Shown here one piece after another: positions 1-8,125 of a stretch of DNA of 21,394 bases. Location of the stretch: contig DATGUN010000016.1 in assembly GCA_035301285.1 (NCBI GenBank), forward strand, positions 1 to 21,394, given 5' to 3'. The position numbers and the translations under genes were made by a program. The notes below the pieces were generated by a model. That model was not told the DNA's origin. It did not search any database and was given only the letters and a program-made list of their open reading frames with translations. The stretch's first letter is position 1. Each line of letters opens with the position of its first letter. Origin of the DNA: DATGUN01 sp035301285. Its GTDB lineage: Bacteria; Bacillota; Bacilli; Bacillales; Amphibacillaceae.

Positions 1-671
1 TTTTCTTGACGCACATCATTTTTTGCGGCAATCAGTTCTTCGATTGTCTTTTCCCCGTCACCAATCACATGTGCGGGGATACGCTTTGTTGCAGCCAACA
101 CACGATCGTCCAAGACATAGATACGTGCATCTTCTCCTTCAACATATTGTTCAACGAGAATATCGGAATAACCCAATTCACGTCTGACACGTTGTAAGGA
201 GGACTTAAGCACTTCGGGTGAATCGATATCGACAATGACGCCCTTCCCCAGGCTTCCGAATGTCGGTTTGATGACTAATGGAAAGCCCATTGATGCCACA
301 TCCGCTATGATATCAGCATCGGTCACATCTTCTGTATATCGCTTGCCATCCGGGGTCGGAACGTTCGCTTCCTGGAGATACTTCTTGGCGACTCCCTTAT
401 GTGTCACGAAATCCACCGCTTCGTTTGCTACTTTATCCCCTCTGGAGCGATAAAAGTAATGTGTTGCTTCCTCTGAGGCAAGAGAGAATGTCTTTGCAAG
501 CGGATTGAAGCCGATCATCTTTAAATCGGTGACGTCACTGGCGTCATAATACCACTTCAATGTCAGTCCACGTCTCCAGCCCTCCAAGGCCATCAGATAA
601 GCATCGAGATTAAACCCTTTGACACCCGTAAGCATTTGTTTCGTCAACCAAGATGGAAATGGAGCATCCAT
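1..671 (-). CDS. CphA/GshAB-like ATP-grasp ligase, third tandem copy (partial, cut by left window edge)
   Basis: About 223 N-terminal residues are present and the frame is still open at base 1. The ATG at 671 is chosen because it lies 8 bases after an AAAGGGGG ribosome binding site; an in-frame ATG at 677 would sit only 2 bases from it. The protein shares with its two upstream neighbours an N-terminal module (ALEGWRRGLTLKW near residues 29-41, then FYRSRGDKVANEAV) and the first half of an ATP-grasp domain: nucleotide-binding PLVIKPTFGSLGKGV, the EQYVEGEDARIYVL strand and the AHVIGDGEKTIEEL segment typical of cyanophycin synthetase and the glutathione synthetase module of GshAB. It starts 27 bases after the stop of the preceding copy. 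Such enzymes ligate a carboxylate to an amine through an acyl phosphate; the substrate is unknown. The Mg-binding end of the domain and any acylphosphatase-like domain lie outside the window. Confidence 0.85.
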   Translation of the reverse strand, partial: MDAPFPSWLTKQMLTGVKGFNLDAYLMALEGWRRGLTLKWYYDASDVTDLKMIGFNPLAKTFSLASEEATHYFYRSRGDKVANEAVDFVTHKGVAKKYLQEANVPTPDGKRYTEDVTDADIIADVASMGFPLVIKPTFGSLGKGVIVDIDSPEVLKSSLQRVRRELGYSDILVEQYVEGEDARIYVLDDRVLAATKRIPAHVIGDGEKTIEELIAAKNDVRQE

Positions 672-698
672 TGTCATGTCCCCCTTTTTTGCAGCTCA

Positions 699-2342
699 TT
701 ATTTATCTTTTTTAAGCATTTTCCCGACTTTTCTAATGGGTGTTGTGAATTTCCAAGAGTTGCTGGCCGCAATATATCGGTTCCGTTTTTCGGTTTGGTA
801 TTTTTCTTTTTCTTTTCTTCTTAGATCTTTCGCCATCTTTTTCAAGGCAGTATCCACTGAACGTAAATCCGATGGTTGATGGCTTTCTTCAACATCGAAG
901 CCTACCTTGATGAACCCGTCGTACGTTTCTTCTTTGATCTTATCGATTTTGGACTTGTCGGGATTGCCTTCAATAATCTGTTTGAAGCGCGCGACATCAT
1001 CTTTATCGGTACCAGCAACGAGAATTTCAATTTTACCGTAGTACAGATTTTTAACATGACCGTGCAGTCCATGGTCAAGTGCTTGTTTTTTCAGCCACTG
1101 ATGATAGCTCTGTCGACCGACTGTTCCAGAGACGATATACCGCTTCGCATACATTTTCCCTTGTGGGGCTTGATTGACTTCCACTTCGACAGCTGAGCGA
1201 TTCTCGAGCGGTTCAAGAACGGTAGTAAGTTCAAAGTAAACGTTTGAATCAGTTGTATCCATTCCTTTGGTCTCGGGGAAGTAATAGTCGATAATGGCTG
1301 CCGGTATATTACGTGATTCCCCTTTCAGTGGATACAGGGCACCTCCGATTTGTGCGGTTGGATTCAATTCGATGACGACAGCAGGATGATGGCTCACATT
1401 ACCCTCATTGATGATGATATCCACCCCACCGTGTTTAAGGCCGGGAACAGCTTTCAGGGCATTGATGGCAATCTCTTTGATGTCATCAGACAGGTCATCA
1501 AGGACATCGATGGGATCCCCACCTGAAGAGACATTCGTTTTTTGACGAAGATAGATTTTCTCACCCTTTTCCGGGACACTTTCAAGTGTATAGCCAGCGG
1601 CTTCGATGAATTCGATGATTTCGACATCGATCTCGATTAAACAACTATACAACCTCGCATTGCGTTTACGTTGTCTGTTCTTGAGCTCTATCAATTCATT
1701 GATCGTATGTTCCCCGTCGCCTGTAATATTAGCAGCGACACGGTTATAAGCGGCTACAACCTTATCCTCGACGACATACAACCGGTATTCCTCACCGGTG
1801 ACATATTGTTCAACCACCACTTCTTCATATTCCAATTCTTCGCGGACATATTCCAGTGCCTTCACGAGTTCTTGTTCGTCCTGGATATTCGTGACGACCC
1901 CAGCACCTAGGCTGCCATCCGTCGGTTTCAGGACGAGTGGATAGCCGAGACTGCGGCCATAGGAAATGATTTCTTCGTCTAATGTTTCCGGGGAAAACCC
2001 TCGGCCTTTCGGCACAGGGACATCTGCTTTATCAAGATGGATCTTGGTATCATCTTTTTCCGATCCGATTTCAACGGCTTCATTCGGAACCAAATCACCG
2101 CGTGTCCGGAAGAAATAGTGTGTGGCCGTATCGGAACTCAAAGAGAATAGCCGGCCCGGGGGATTTACCCCAAATACGACCATATCTTGAAAATGTTCAG
2201 AGTCCTTTGTATACCATTTCAATTTTAATCCGCGACGCCACCCCTCCAATGCGACTGCATACGCGCACAGTCTTGTTTTGCGTGCATCTGTCACGATTTC
2301 ATTGGGAAGCTGCGGAAGGAATATAGGTGCTGTCTCTTTCAT
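699..2342 (-). CDS. CphA/GshAB-like ATP-grasp ligase with C-terminal acylphosphatase-like domain (second tandem copy)
   Basis: This 547-residue protein starts at the ATG at 2342, which has AGGAGG 8 bases upstream; the ATG at 2360 lies upstream of that AGGAGG and overlaps the previous stop region, so it is rejected. Domains in order: an N-terminal family module (about 1-95), an ATP-grasp domain (about 99-335; PLVLKPTDGSLGAGV at 135-149, EQYVTGEEYRLYVV at 178-191, metal-binding ELNPTAQIGG at 325-334), an acylphosphatase-like fold (about 399-480), a charged helix, and a basic tail SNSWKFTTPIR at about 527-537. In the acylphosphatase-like domain the anion-binding loop normally contains GVGYR or GVGFR; here it reads RQSYH, so the catalytic Arg is His414, while the catalytic Asn (VKN, Asn432) is kept. 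It probably makes an amide bond in cell-wall polymer modification. The substrate is unknown. Its start codon lies 18 bases after the previous gene's stop. Confidence 0.88.
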   Translation of the reverse strand: MKETAPIFLPQLPNEIVTDARKTRLCAYAVALEGWRRGLKLKWYTKDSEHFQDMVVFGVNPPGRLFSLSSDTATHYFFRTRGDLVPNEAVEIGSEKDDTKIHLDKADVPVPKGRGFSPETLDEEIISYGRSLGYPLVLKPTDGSLGAGVVTNIQDEQELVKALEYVREELEYEEVVVEQYVTGEEYRLYVVEDKVVAAYNRVAANITGDGEHTINELIELKNRQRKRNARLYSCLIEIDVEIIEFIEAAGYTLESVPEKGEKIYLRQKTNVSSGGDPIDVLDDLSDDIKEIAINALKAVPGLKHGGVDIIINEGNVSHHPAVVIELNPTAQIGGALYPLKGESRNIPAAIIDYYFPETKGMDTTDSNVYFELTTVLEPLENRSAVEVEVNQAPQGKMYAKRYIVSGTVGRQSYHQWLKKQALDHGLHGHVKNLYYGKIEILVAGTDKDDVARFKQIIEGNPDKSKIDKIKEETYDGFIKVGFDVEESHQPSDLRSVDTALKKMAKDLRRKEKEKYQTEKRNRYIAASNSWKFTTPIRKVGKMLKKDK

Positions 2343-2360
2343 TAATCGTACCTCCTGCAT

Positions 2361-3995
2361 TTACTTGCTTTTGCCCTTTTTGAATAGTTGACTGACTGAT
2401 CTCAATGGTGACGTTACTTTCCAGGACATACTTTGGTTATATCGTTTATGTTCTTTTTCGGCTTTTTTGAGAGCGGCTTCCGTTGTCTCCAGTTGCTCTC
2501 TGAGTCTCCGATACTCTTCTATTTGCGTTTTCAGATCGGCCTTCACTTCAAAGCCGATTTTCATCGGTTTATCCCAACTGCTGACATTGACCTCCAGAAC
2601 CGTCGACCGTTCTGGATCTTCCCAGATGGCATTCCCGAAATCATTGACCATTTCCAGATCGGTTCCCGCAACAACAACATCGATATCACCATTTTCCAAG
2701 TTGAAAACGAGACCGCTTAAAAAGCGTTCAAATGCCTGCTTTCTCAATCCGCGGTGGTAGCCGATATCCTGAACGTCGCCCTTGATGGTATACTTCCTGG
2801 CAAACAGTTCCCCTTCTGGATATGGGGTCACAGTTGTTCGTTGTGCACTTCGTGTGACGAGCGGCTGTAGGACATCCATGAAATCAAAATACAGCTGCAC
2901 ACCGGACGTTTTCTGGTTCTTTGTCTCCGGAAAATAATAATCGATGATCGCTGCCGGGACATCGTTCGCGTCGCCTTGTTCTGGAAACAATAGTCCACCG
3001 ATTTGAGCCGTTGGATTCAGTTCCAGAATGATACCTTTTTCACCTGAGCCATCACGTGCATCAATGATCAGATCGACAGCACCGTGTTCAAGACCAGGAA
3101 CAGCGTGTAATGCGCTGACTGCGAGTTCTTTCACTGAATCGGGTAGTTGGTCTGTCACACTGATCGGATCGCCGCCGATGGAAATATTGCTGATTTCGGA
3201 TAAAAAAAGCTGCTTATCTTTCTCAAGAACACTTTCAAGCTCATATCCTCTGAAATGAATGGAGTCCAATATGTCGTCATTGATGTCGATTAAACAACTG
3301 ATTAATCGCGGATTTTGTTTTTTCGCTTTATTTTTCTCATCAATCAATTGACGGATGGTATGTACGCCGTCCCCGATGATATTCGGAGGGATACGGTTCA
3401 TGGCGGCAACCGCTTCGTCCCCGACGACATAGACACGATATTCTTTCCCCGGAATATATTGTTCGACCATCGTTTCGTCATAACCCATTTCATGCCTTAC
3501 ACGTTTCAGGCTATCTTTGAACTCTTCCACACTTAATATATTGGTGATCACACCTCTGCCGAAACTGCCATCAGCTGGTTTGATGACGAGTGGATAACCC
3601 AGTTTGTTGGCATATTGGATGATTTCGTTGTCATCCACTTCAGGTCCAAAGCTTTTACCTTCTGGCGTGGGAATGTTATTTTCCCTTAAGCATTCCTTTG
3701 TCAATTTTTTATCGGAACCGACTGTGACAGCCGCATTGGTTACTTTATCACCACGTGTTCTGAAAAAATAGTGGCTATTTTCAGATGAATGAAGCGAAAA
3801 TAGTTTACCAGGTTTATCGACAAACCATGTTTTGATATCTTGAAAATCCTCGGAATCCTTTGCATGCCATTTTAACGTGAGTCCCCTTCTCCAGCCTTCC
3901 AAGGCTAGCACATATGCGTCAAGTTCAGGCCCACGTGCATCGGCCATTATTTCGCTTGAAAGATGAGGGAGCCATCTCTTCTCTGTTTCAACCAT
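2361..3995 (-). CDS. CphA/GshAB-like ATP-grasp ligase with C-terminal acylphosphatase-like domain (first tandem copy)
   Basis: This 544-residue paralogue of the next gene starts at the ATG at 3995, which has GGAGGAG about 6 bases upstream, and begins 32 bases after the TupA-like gene. The N-terminal module carries ALEGWRRGLTLKW at 31-43. The ATP-grasp domain shows PLVIKPADGSFGRGV at 135-149, EQYIPGKEYRVYVV at 178-191 and ELNPTAQIGG at 325-334. An acylphosphatase-like domain covers about 399-475: its loop VQDIGYH differs from the family's VQGVGYR mainly at the catalytic Arg, which is His414, and Asn432 is kept in VFN. A coiled-coil-like helix (about 488-520) leads to the basic tail SMSWKVTSPLR at 522-532. 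The likely role is ATP-dependent amide ligation in the cytoplasm, before polymer export. The true substrates, and whether the acylphosphatase-like domain is active, cannot be told from sequence. Confidence 0.88.
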   Translation of the reverse strand: MVETEKRWLPHLSSEIMADARGPELDAYVLALEGWRRGLTLKWHAKDSEDFQDIKTWFVDKPGKLFSLHSSENSHYFFRTRGDKVTNAAVTVGSDKKLTKECLRENNIPTPEGKSFGPEVDDNEIIQYANKLGYPLVIKPADGSFGRGVITNILSVEEFKDSLKRVRHEMGYDETMVEQYIPGKEYRVYVVGDEAVAAMNRIPPNIIGDGVHTIRQLIDEKNKAKKQNPRLISCLIDINDDILDSIHFRGYELESVLEKDKQLFLSEISNISIGGDPISVTDQLPDSVKELAVSALHAVPGLEHGAVDLIIDARDGSGEKGIILELNPTAQIGGLLFPEQGDANDVPAAIIDYYFPETKNQKTSGVQLYFDFMDVLQPLVTRSAQRTTVTPYPEGELFARKYTIKGDVQDIGYHRGLRKQAFERFLSGLVFNLENGDIDVVVAGTDLEMVNDFGNAIWEDPERSTVLEVNVSSWDKPMKIGFEVKADLKTQIEEYRRLREQLETTEAALKKAEKEHKRYNQSMSWKVTSPLRSVSQLFKKGKSK

Positions 3996-4027
3996 TATTT
4001 CTCCTCCAGTAACAGCTTCAATAATTA

Positions 4028-5446
4028 TTAATCTGTTTTATCTTCCCATTCCGATAGCCAGTCTTTATACGTTGTAAATGCTTTACCTGCCATAAGATCG
4101 TTCATCAATCGGGTTTCGGCTTGCAGGAAATGGTCGCCTAACCATTTGTCCGTCACCGAATCAAAGGCGTCATAATTGCCGGGTTTAGGCGTGAATTCAC
4201 CAAACACCAGCCCATCCTCCCCTTTTAAAAAGTCGATCCGGATGAAAGGAGCGGGTATATGTTTGCTTATATCGGCGGCCTGGTCTATTTCTTCCTGTGA
4301 CAACCCTTCCCCTTTGAACAGATCGTCATCATACTTGCCTGTCCGGATCCGTCTCCCGTCAGCTGTCCACCAACAATATTTCAATTCAGGTGAGCGAATG
4401 ATTTCCAGGATCAAGGCCACTTCTCCGTAAAAACAGTAACATTTGATATCACGTGCAGGGATTTTATGTAATGCATCTTCATAGATCAGTTCTTCCAGCA
4501 TCCATTCATCACGCTGGACCCAACCGGATTTGATATCTTTCGCCATATTCTCTGTAAGTTCTTGTCGATCATGCAGTACTTTCGTCCTTTTGATGTCCAT
4601 TATATCATGAAAATCGTGAACGAGGTATACCCCACGTGAACCCGCCCCATGACGCGGTTTAATGACCACTTTCTCCTGTTCGGGGATATCGGTTCGTCCA
4701 TAGACCGCTCCCGACGTCCATGGGCGCTTTACATTGAGGCTATCCATCAAGTTGAATGACGCTTCTTTATGTTCCAAGTACCATTCAGGCAGTGGACCTG
4801 TCAGTTGGTTTTGGCGCTGTCTCAATGTCAGACGATGACGAAATGATGCCGCCTGTCCCAAGTCGACGGGGGTTTCATCCATTACCCCTCTCACGATCAC
4901 TTCGGGTATCTCGTCAGGGGTCATTCCCGACATGATTTTTTTATAGATCATATTCCGGTAGTCTGGCTCTTCCGCCTTATAAAGGTTGGCAATATATTTG
5001 AAAGCATTCGTAAAATGAGCCTTGTTTTCATTTTTGACATGAATCATTTGTTCCAAGTGGCGCATCATATCACCGCTTGCCTTGGCCTGACGGAGCATCC
5101 GGAATAATGCACTGCTGTTGCGTTTCTCTGTTTCCACTTGAAGGCGTTCCTCGATTACGCGCAAATCCCGTTTCGTTTCTTGCAATTCGAGTTCCAATGC
5201 CGATATATAGTGTTCTTGTTCCTTGATACGTTTCCGGTAACGAGGCATGAGCTTACGGAACGGGGCCGTGAGTTTCCACGTGCGACTCGTCTGGATTTTC
5301 TGTTTTTCTTTACGATGCTTGTCTTGTAATTGATCGTTGAAATCAATTGTTCGTTCCTTTTGCATCAATTCATTCAGCAACATATCTTCTTTTTCCATCG
5401 CCAATCGCAAATCGTCTTCCAACGCCTGCCGTTCCGATTCCTGCAT
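4028..5446 (-). CDS. TupA-like ATP-grasp protein with coiled-coil N-terminus
   Basis: This 472-residue protein starts at ATG 5446 with a strong AGGAGG 8 bases upstream; the TGA of the preceding gene lies inside that spacer, so the two genes are tightly coupled. The N-terminus is a long charged helix (about 1-110) interrupted by TSRTWKLTAPFR at 53-64, followed by ALFRMLRQAKASG at 113-125. The catalytic part (about 195-465) fits the TupA-like ATP-grasp family: VIKPRHGAGSRGVY at 261-274, EELIYED at 318-324, ARDIKCYCFYGEV at 331-343, FIRIDFL at 401-407 and FGEFTPKPG at 415-423. The family is named for TupA, needed for teichuronopeptide synthesis in an alkaliphilic Bacillus, and members commonly sit in polysaccharide clusters. 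It differs from the three ATP-grasp genes that follow and is not their paralogue. A role in adding amino acids to the polysaccharide is inference. Confidence 0.85.
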   Translation of the reverse strand: MQESERQALEDDLRLAMEKEDMLLNELMQKERTIDFNDQLQDKHRKEKQKIQTSRTWKLTAPFRKLMPRYRKRIKEQEHYISALELELQETKRDLRVIEERLQVETEKRNSSALFRMLRQAKASGDMMRHLEQMIHVKNENKAHFTNAFKYIANLYKAEEPDYRNMIYKKIMSGMTPDEIPEVIVRGVMDETPVDLGQAASFRHRLTLRQRQNQLTGPLPEWYLEHKEASFNLMDSLNVKRPWTSGAVYGRTDIPEQEKVVIKPRHGAGSRGVYLVHDFHDIMDIKRTKVLHDRQELTENMAKDIKSGWVQRDEWMLEELIYEDALHKIPARDIKCYCFYGEVALILEIIRSPELKYCWWTADGRRIRTGKYDDDLFKGEGLSQEEIDQAADISKHIPAPFIRIDFLKGEDGLVFGEFTPKPGNYDAFDSVTDKWLGDHFLQAETRLMNDLMAGKAFTTYKDWLSEWEDKTD

Positions 5447-5449
5447 CTG

Positions 5450-8125
5450 TCACACCTCCTTGTCCGTTACATGCAGATCACTGATGATGCCATCCATCAA
5501 CCGTGTCGCATGTTTGGTATAACCGAAATGATTTTCCACGTATGTCCATGCTTTTTTCACATACGCATCATACACGTCATCATGTTGCATCAGATGTTCG
5601 ATTGTCTTCTGGACGTCTTCCGGTTCAGCATAAAGTGCAGCATCACCGAACAATGGCTTGTAAGTCGGTGGGATGATGACCGGGACACCAACTGCCATCG
5701 CTTCAAAAATGACTCGTCCAAATGCTTCGACCCAATCTGGGTGTGTATAATAGACAAACACGTCCAACTGTCTCAAAAAATCCCTCGGCTCCATGTCACC
5801 GAATTCATGGACTGTCCAGTTTTCGGGGCGTTCTCCCATTATTTTCATTGGCGCGCTGGCCCCGCCAAGGATGTGGATCTCATAAGGTTCAACGTCCGGA
5901 TAGATGGTCAATAGCATATGTCTGTTGCTCGGCCACTTGACATATTGGTCCCGTGAATGCCTGCCAACCCAGATCGTATCATGTTTCGGTCGGGTCGGTC
6001 GTCTCCATTCTTCGACATTGATGATGTTCACCCAATCATCACTCGCCAGTTTAATGGTTTGTAAATCTTTCCGGTGGTGCTCCAGGATCGCTTCTCTGAT
6101 GGAAGGGCCAATTGGATACCATTTCCCTGACTTTCCGGTATATTGTGTAATATGTTCCGCGCAACGTTTCAGATCATACAGTTTATAGCTGTTTTCGCCA
6201 TAGTCGCGCATTGGCGCTTGATTGATGATGACCCGGACGTTTTTAGCATCGATATCCGGAAGATAGGTCTGCCATTCCTGTAAAACAGGTGGGTGTCTGA
6301 CAATCAATACATCACATGATACTTTTTCGCCGTAGACAAGCATCTGGACGTCATCCCCATCGATTTGGTCACGCACAGCGGGATTGATGCGCTTACGTGA
6401 TGTGAAATCATATCGGTTCATCTGGATGAGCCCTGTTTTCAATCCCATCTTCTTTTGGGCTTTCATTTCTTCAATGTTCGACATATTCGTCCCACCGGAG
6501 AGCCTGAATTCCGACGCGATGATCACATCGAAATGGCGACGTCCATCTTCCTTTTCCTCACGGACGGGCCACATGGGCTCCGGAACCGGGAAGGGGCGTT
6601 CTCGCATCGGGTGCGGATAATAGAGGGATTCCGCTTGTTCATGATAAGACTGATGGCTGTCAGCATATTCTTTCCGTGCACCGACAAAAAAGCCGTGGTA
6701 TCCGAACGCTTTCTTCCCTGTCAATGAACCGCTTGATTGCCTTGTAAATGAATAGGGACCGGTTTCAAGATCGACAATGCAGTCTGTGCCGAATGCGTGT
6801 TTCATCCGTCGCTTCAATTCACCGTCTGCACCAAACCGGACAGCATCCCAATACCCCAATGTGTCCATGACAGGCTGTCTTCTGAACATGAGCGACGACA
6901 TATTTGGAAAAATATATTGTCCGGCTTGTCCCCTCCTGAAAAACATCAAATCTTCTGTCATACGTGCTTGTCGAGTCGTATTAGCCATGACGTCTGGATG
7001 ACTGTCAAGATGTGTCGCTTGTTCATGGATCTTCCCCGGATGTGACCAATCATCGGCATCATGAACCGTTACAAACTCACCTGTCGCTTGCTCAAGTGCT
7101 ATGTTGCGTGCGATATAAGGGCCACTGTTTTCAGGGGTATGCAGCAAGCGGATTCGATCATCGACTGCCATGAACCTGTTGACGACCTGTACAGTATCAT
7201 CGGTACTGCCGTCATCCACGACAATGATCTCCAAGGCTTGCCACGTTTGATGAAGAAGGGATTCCAATGCGGTTCCAATAACCGATGCCCCGTTATATAC
7301 AGGAACGATGACCGTGACGGTTGGCGCATTTTCTCCCTGTGGCGCCTGTGAAAGGTCACAAGCCAAACAATCATATGGGATCAGGCTCTTATCTGACTTC
7401 AAGTGGACCGGTGCCATATGTGTCGCGGAAAGTGCTTTATTGATCCAGTCCAGACGCGCTTCATTGGATGTGGAAAGGTTGGCCGCTGCCAGATATATAT
7501 CGGGGTGCGTATCTTTTTCAAGAAACGGTTGTAACGTATGCATCCCTTTTTCATACGCTTGTAAAGTGGCATAGGCTTCCGCTTTTAAGATGGCCGCACG
7601 ACGTAAAAAGTCACTATCTTTCACTTTCGCCGTGGCAACATCGATGTACTCGAGGCTTTGCCGTGCGTCTTCACGGCTTCCCTGATTGATATACCACTGG
7701 GCGATTTCCCACGCAGCATACTGTTCCACATACGTGTTATCCGACGTCCTGAAGGCATATTTCAATTCACTTAACGCCTTTTCGGTAAAGCCGAGCTCCA
7801 GTTTATACTTCAGGCGTTTGATCTGTTTTTGGGCCTGGTTCTTTTTCTGCGTGGATCGCATTTGCCGGACATAACGACGCCCGATTCCATATTTTTTAAT
7901 GTTTTTCAACTGTTTTTTACCGCTTCTCAACATCCGGAACAAAAAACCGTTTCGGATGGCCCTGAATTCATTCTGAACGTGTTCCAGTTCCCGTCTTGCT
8001 TTTTCTTCTTCGGTTCGCTTTTCATCTAATCGATCATCCAGTCGATTGATTTCCGCGATCAATCGACTGTTTCGTTCTTCTTGCTCTCTTAGTTTTTCGT
8101 AGATTTTTCTCGTTTTGTTATCCAT
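5450..8125 (-). CDS. Large bifunctional glycosyltransferase (coiled coil + helical repeats + GT2 + GT-B/GT4-like)
   Basis: The ATG at 8125 is preferred over upstream Met codons because GGAGG lies 9 bases before it; it gives 891 residues. Residues 9-55 form a charged coiled coil followed by FLFRMLRSGKK (61-71). Residues about 100-235 are a helical, TPR-like region. A GT2 domain spans about 270-475, with TVIVPVYNGASVIG, VVDDGSTDD at 302-310 and the metal-binding HDADDW at 355-360. A second catalytic domain of GT-B type spans about 530-880, with HFDVIIASEFRLSGGTNMSN near its start and the GT4 EX7E motif (Glu800, Glu808) in EAFGRVIFEAMAVGVP. It probably adds two sugars, or alternates two linkages, in the exported polymer. 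The gene overlaps the previous one by 8 bases (ATGGATAA). It is a clear paralogue of that gene except in the first 90 or so residues. Confidence 0.88.
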   Translation of the reverse strand: MDNKTRKIYEKLREQEERNSRLIAEINRLDDRLDEKRTEEEKARRELEHVQNEFRAIRNGFLFRMLRSGKKQLKNIKKYGIGRRYVRQMRSTQKKNQAQKQIKRLKYKLELGFTEKALSELKYAFRTSDNTYVEQYAAWEIAQWYINQGSREDARQSLEYIDVATAKVKDSDFLRRAAILKAEAYATLQAYEKGMHTLQPFLEKDTHPDIYLAAANLSTSNEARLDWINKALSATHMAPVHLKSDKSLIPYDCLACDLSQAPQGENAPTVTVIVPVYNGASVIGTALESLLHQTWQALEIIVVDDGSTDDTVQVVNRFMAVDDRIRLLHTPENSGPYIARNIALEQATGEFVTVHDADDWSHPGKIHEQATHLDSHPDVMANTTRQARMTEDLMFFRRGQAGQYIFPNMSSLMFRRQPVMDTLGYWDAVRFGADGELKRRMKHAFGTDCIVDLETGPYSFTRQSSGSLTGKKAFGYHGFFVGARKEYADSHQSYHEQAESLYYPHPMRERPFPVPEPMWPVREEKEDGRRHFDVIIASEFRLSGGTNMSNIEEMKAQKKMGLKTGLIQMNRYDFTSRKRINPAVRDQIDGDDVQMLVYGEKVSCDVLIVRHPPVLQEWQTYLPDIDAKNVRVIINQAPMRDYGENSYKLYDLKRCAEHITQYTGKSGKWYPIGPSIREAILEHHRKDLQTIKLASDDWVNIINVEEWRRPTRPKHDTIWVGRHSRDQYVKWPSNRHMLLTIYPDVEPYEIHILGGASAPMKIMGERPENWTVHEFGDMEPRDFLRQLDVFVYYTHPDWVEAFGRVIFEAMAVGVPVIIPPTYKPLFGDAALYAEPEDVQKTIEHLMQHDDVYDAYVKKAWTYVENHFGYTKHATRLMDGIISDLHVTDKEV

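Noticed and set aside
5330..5914. Plus-strand open frame of 194 codons
   Set aside because: It is antisense to the junction of the TupA-like and 891-residue transferase genes, has no ribosome binding site, and its translation is Cys/His/Phe-rich with no domain resemblance.
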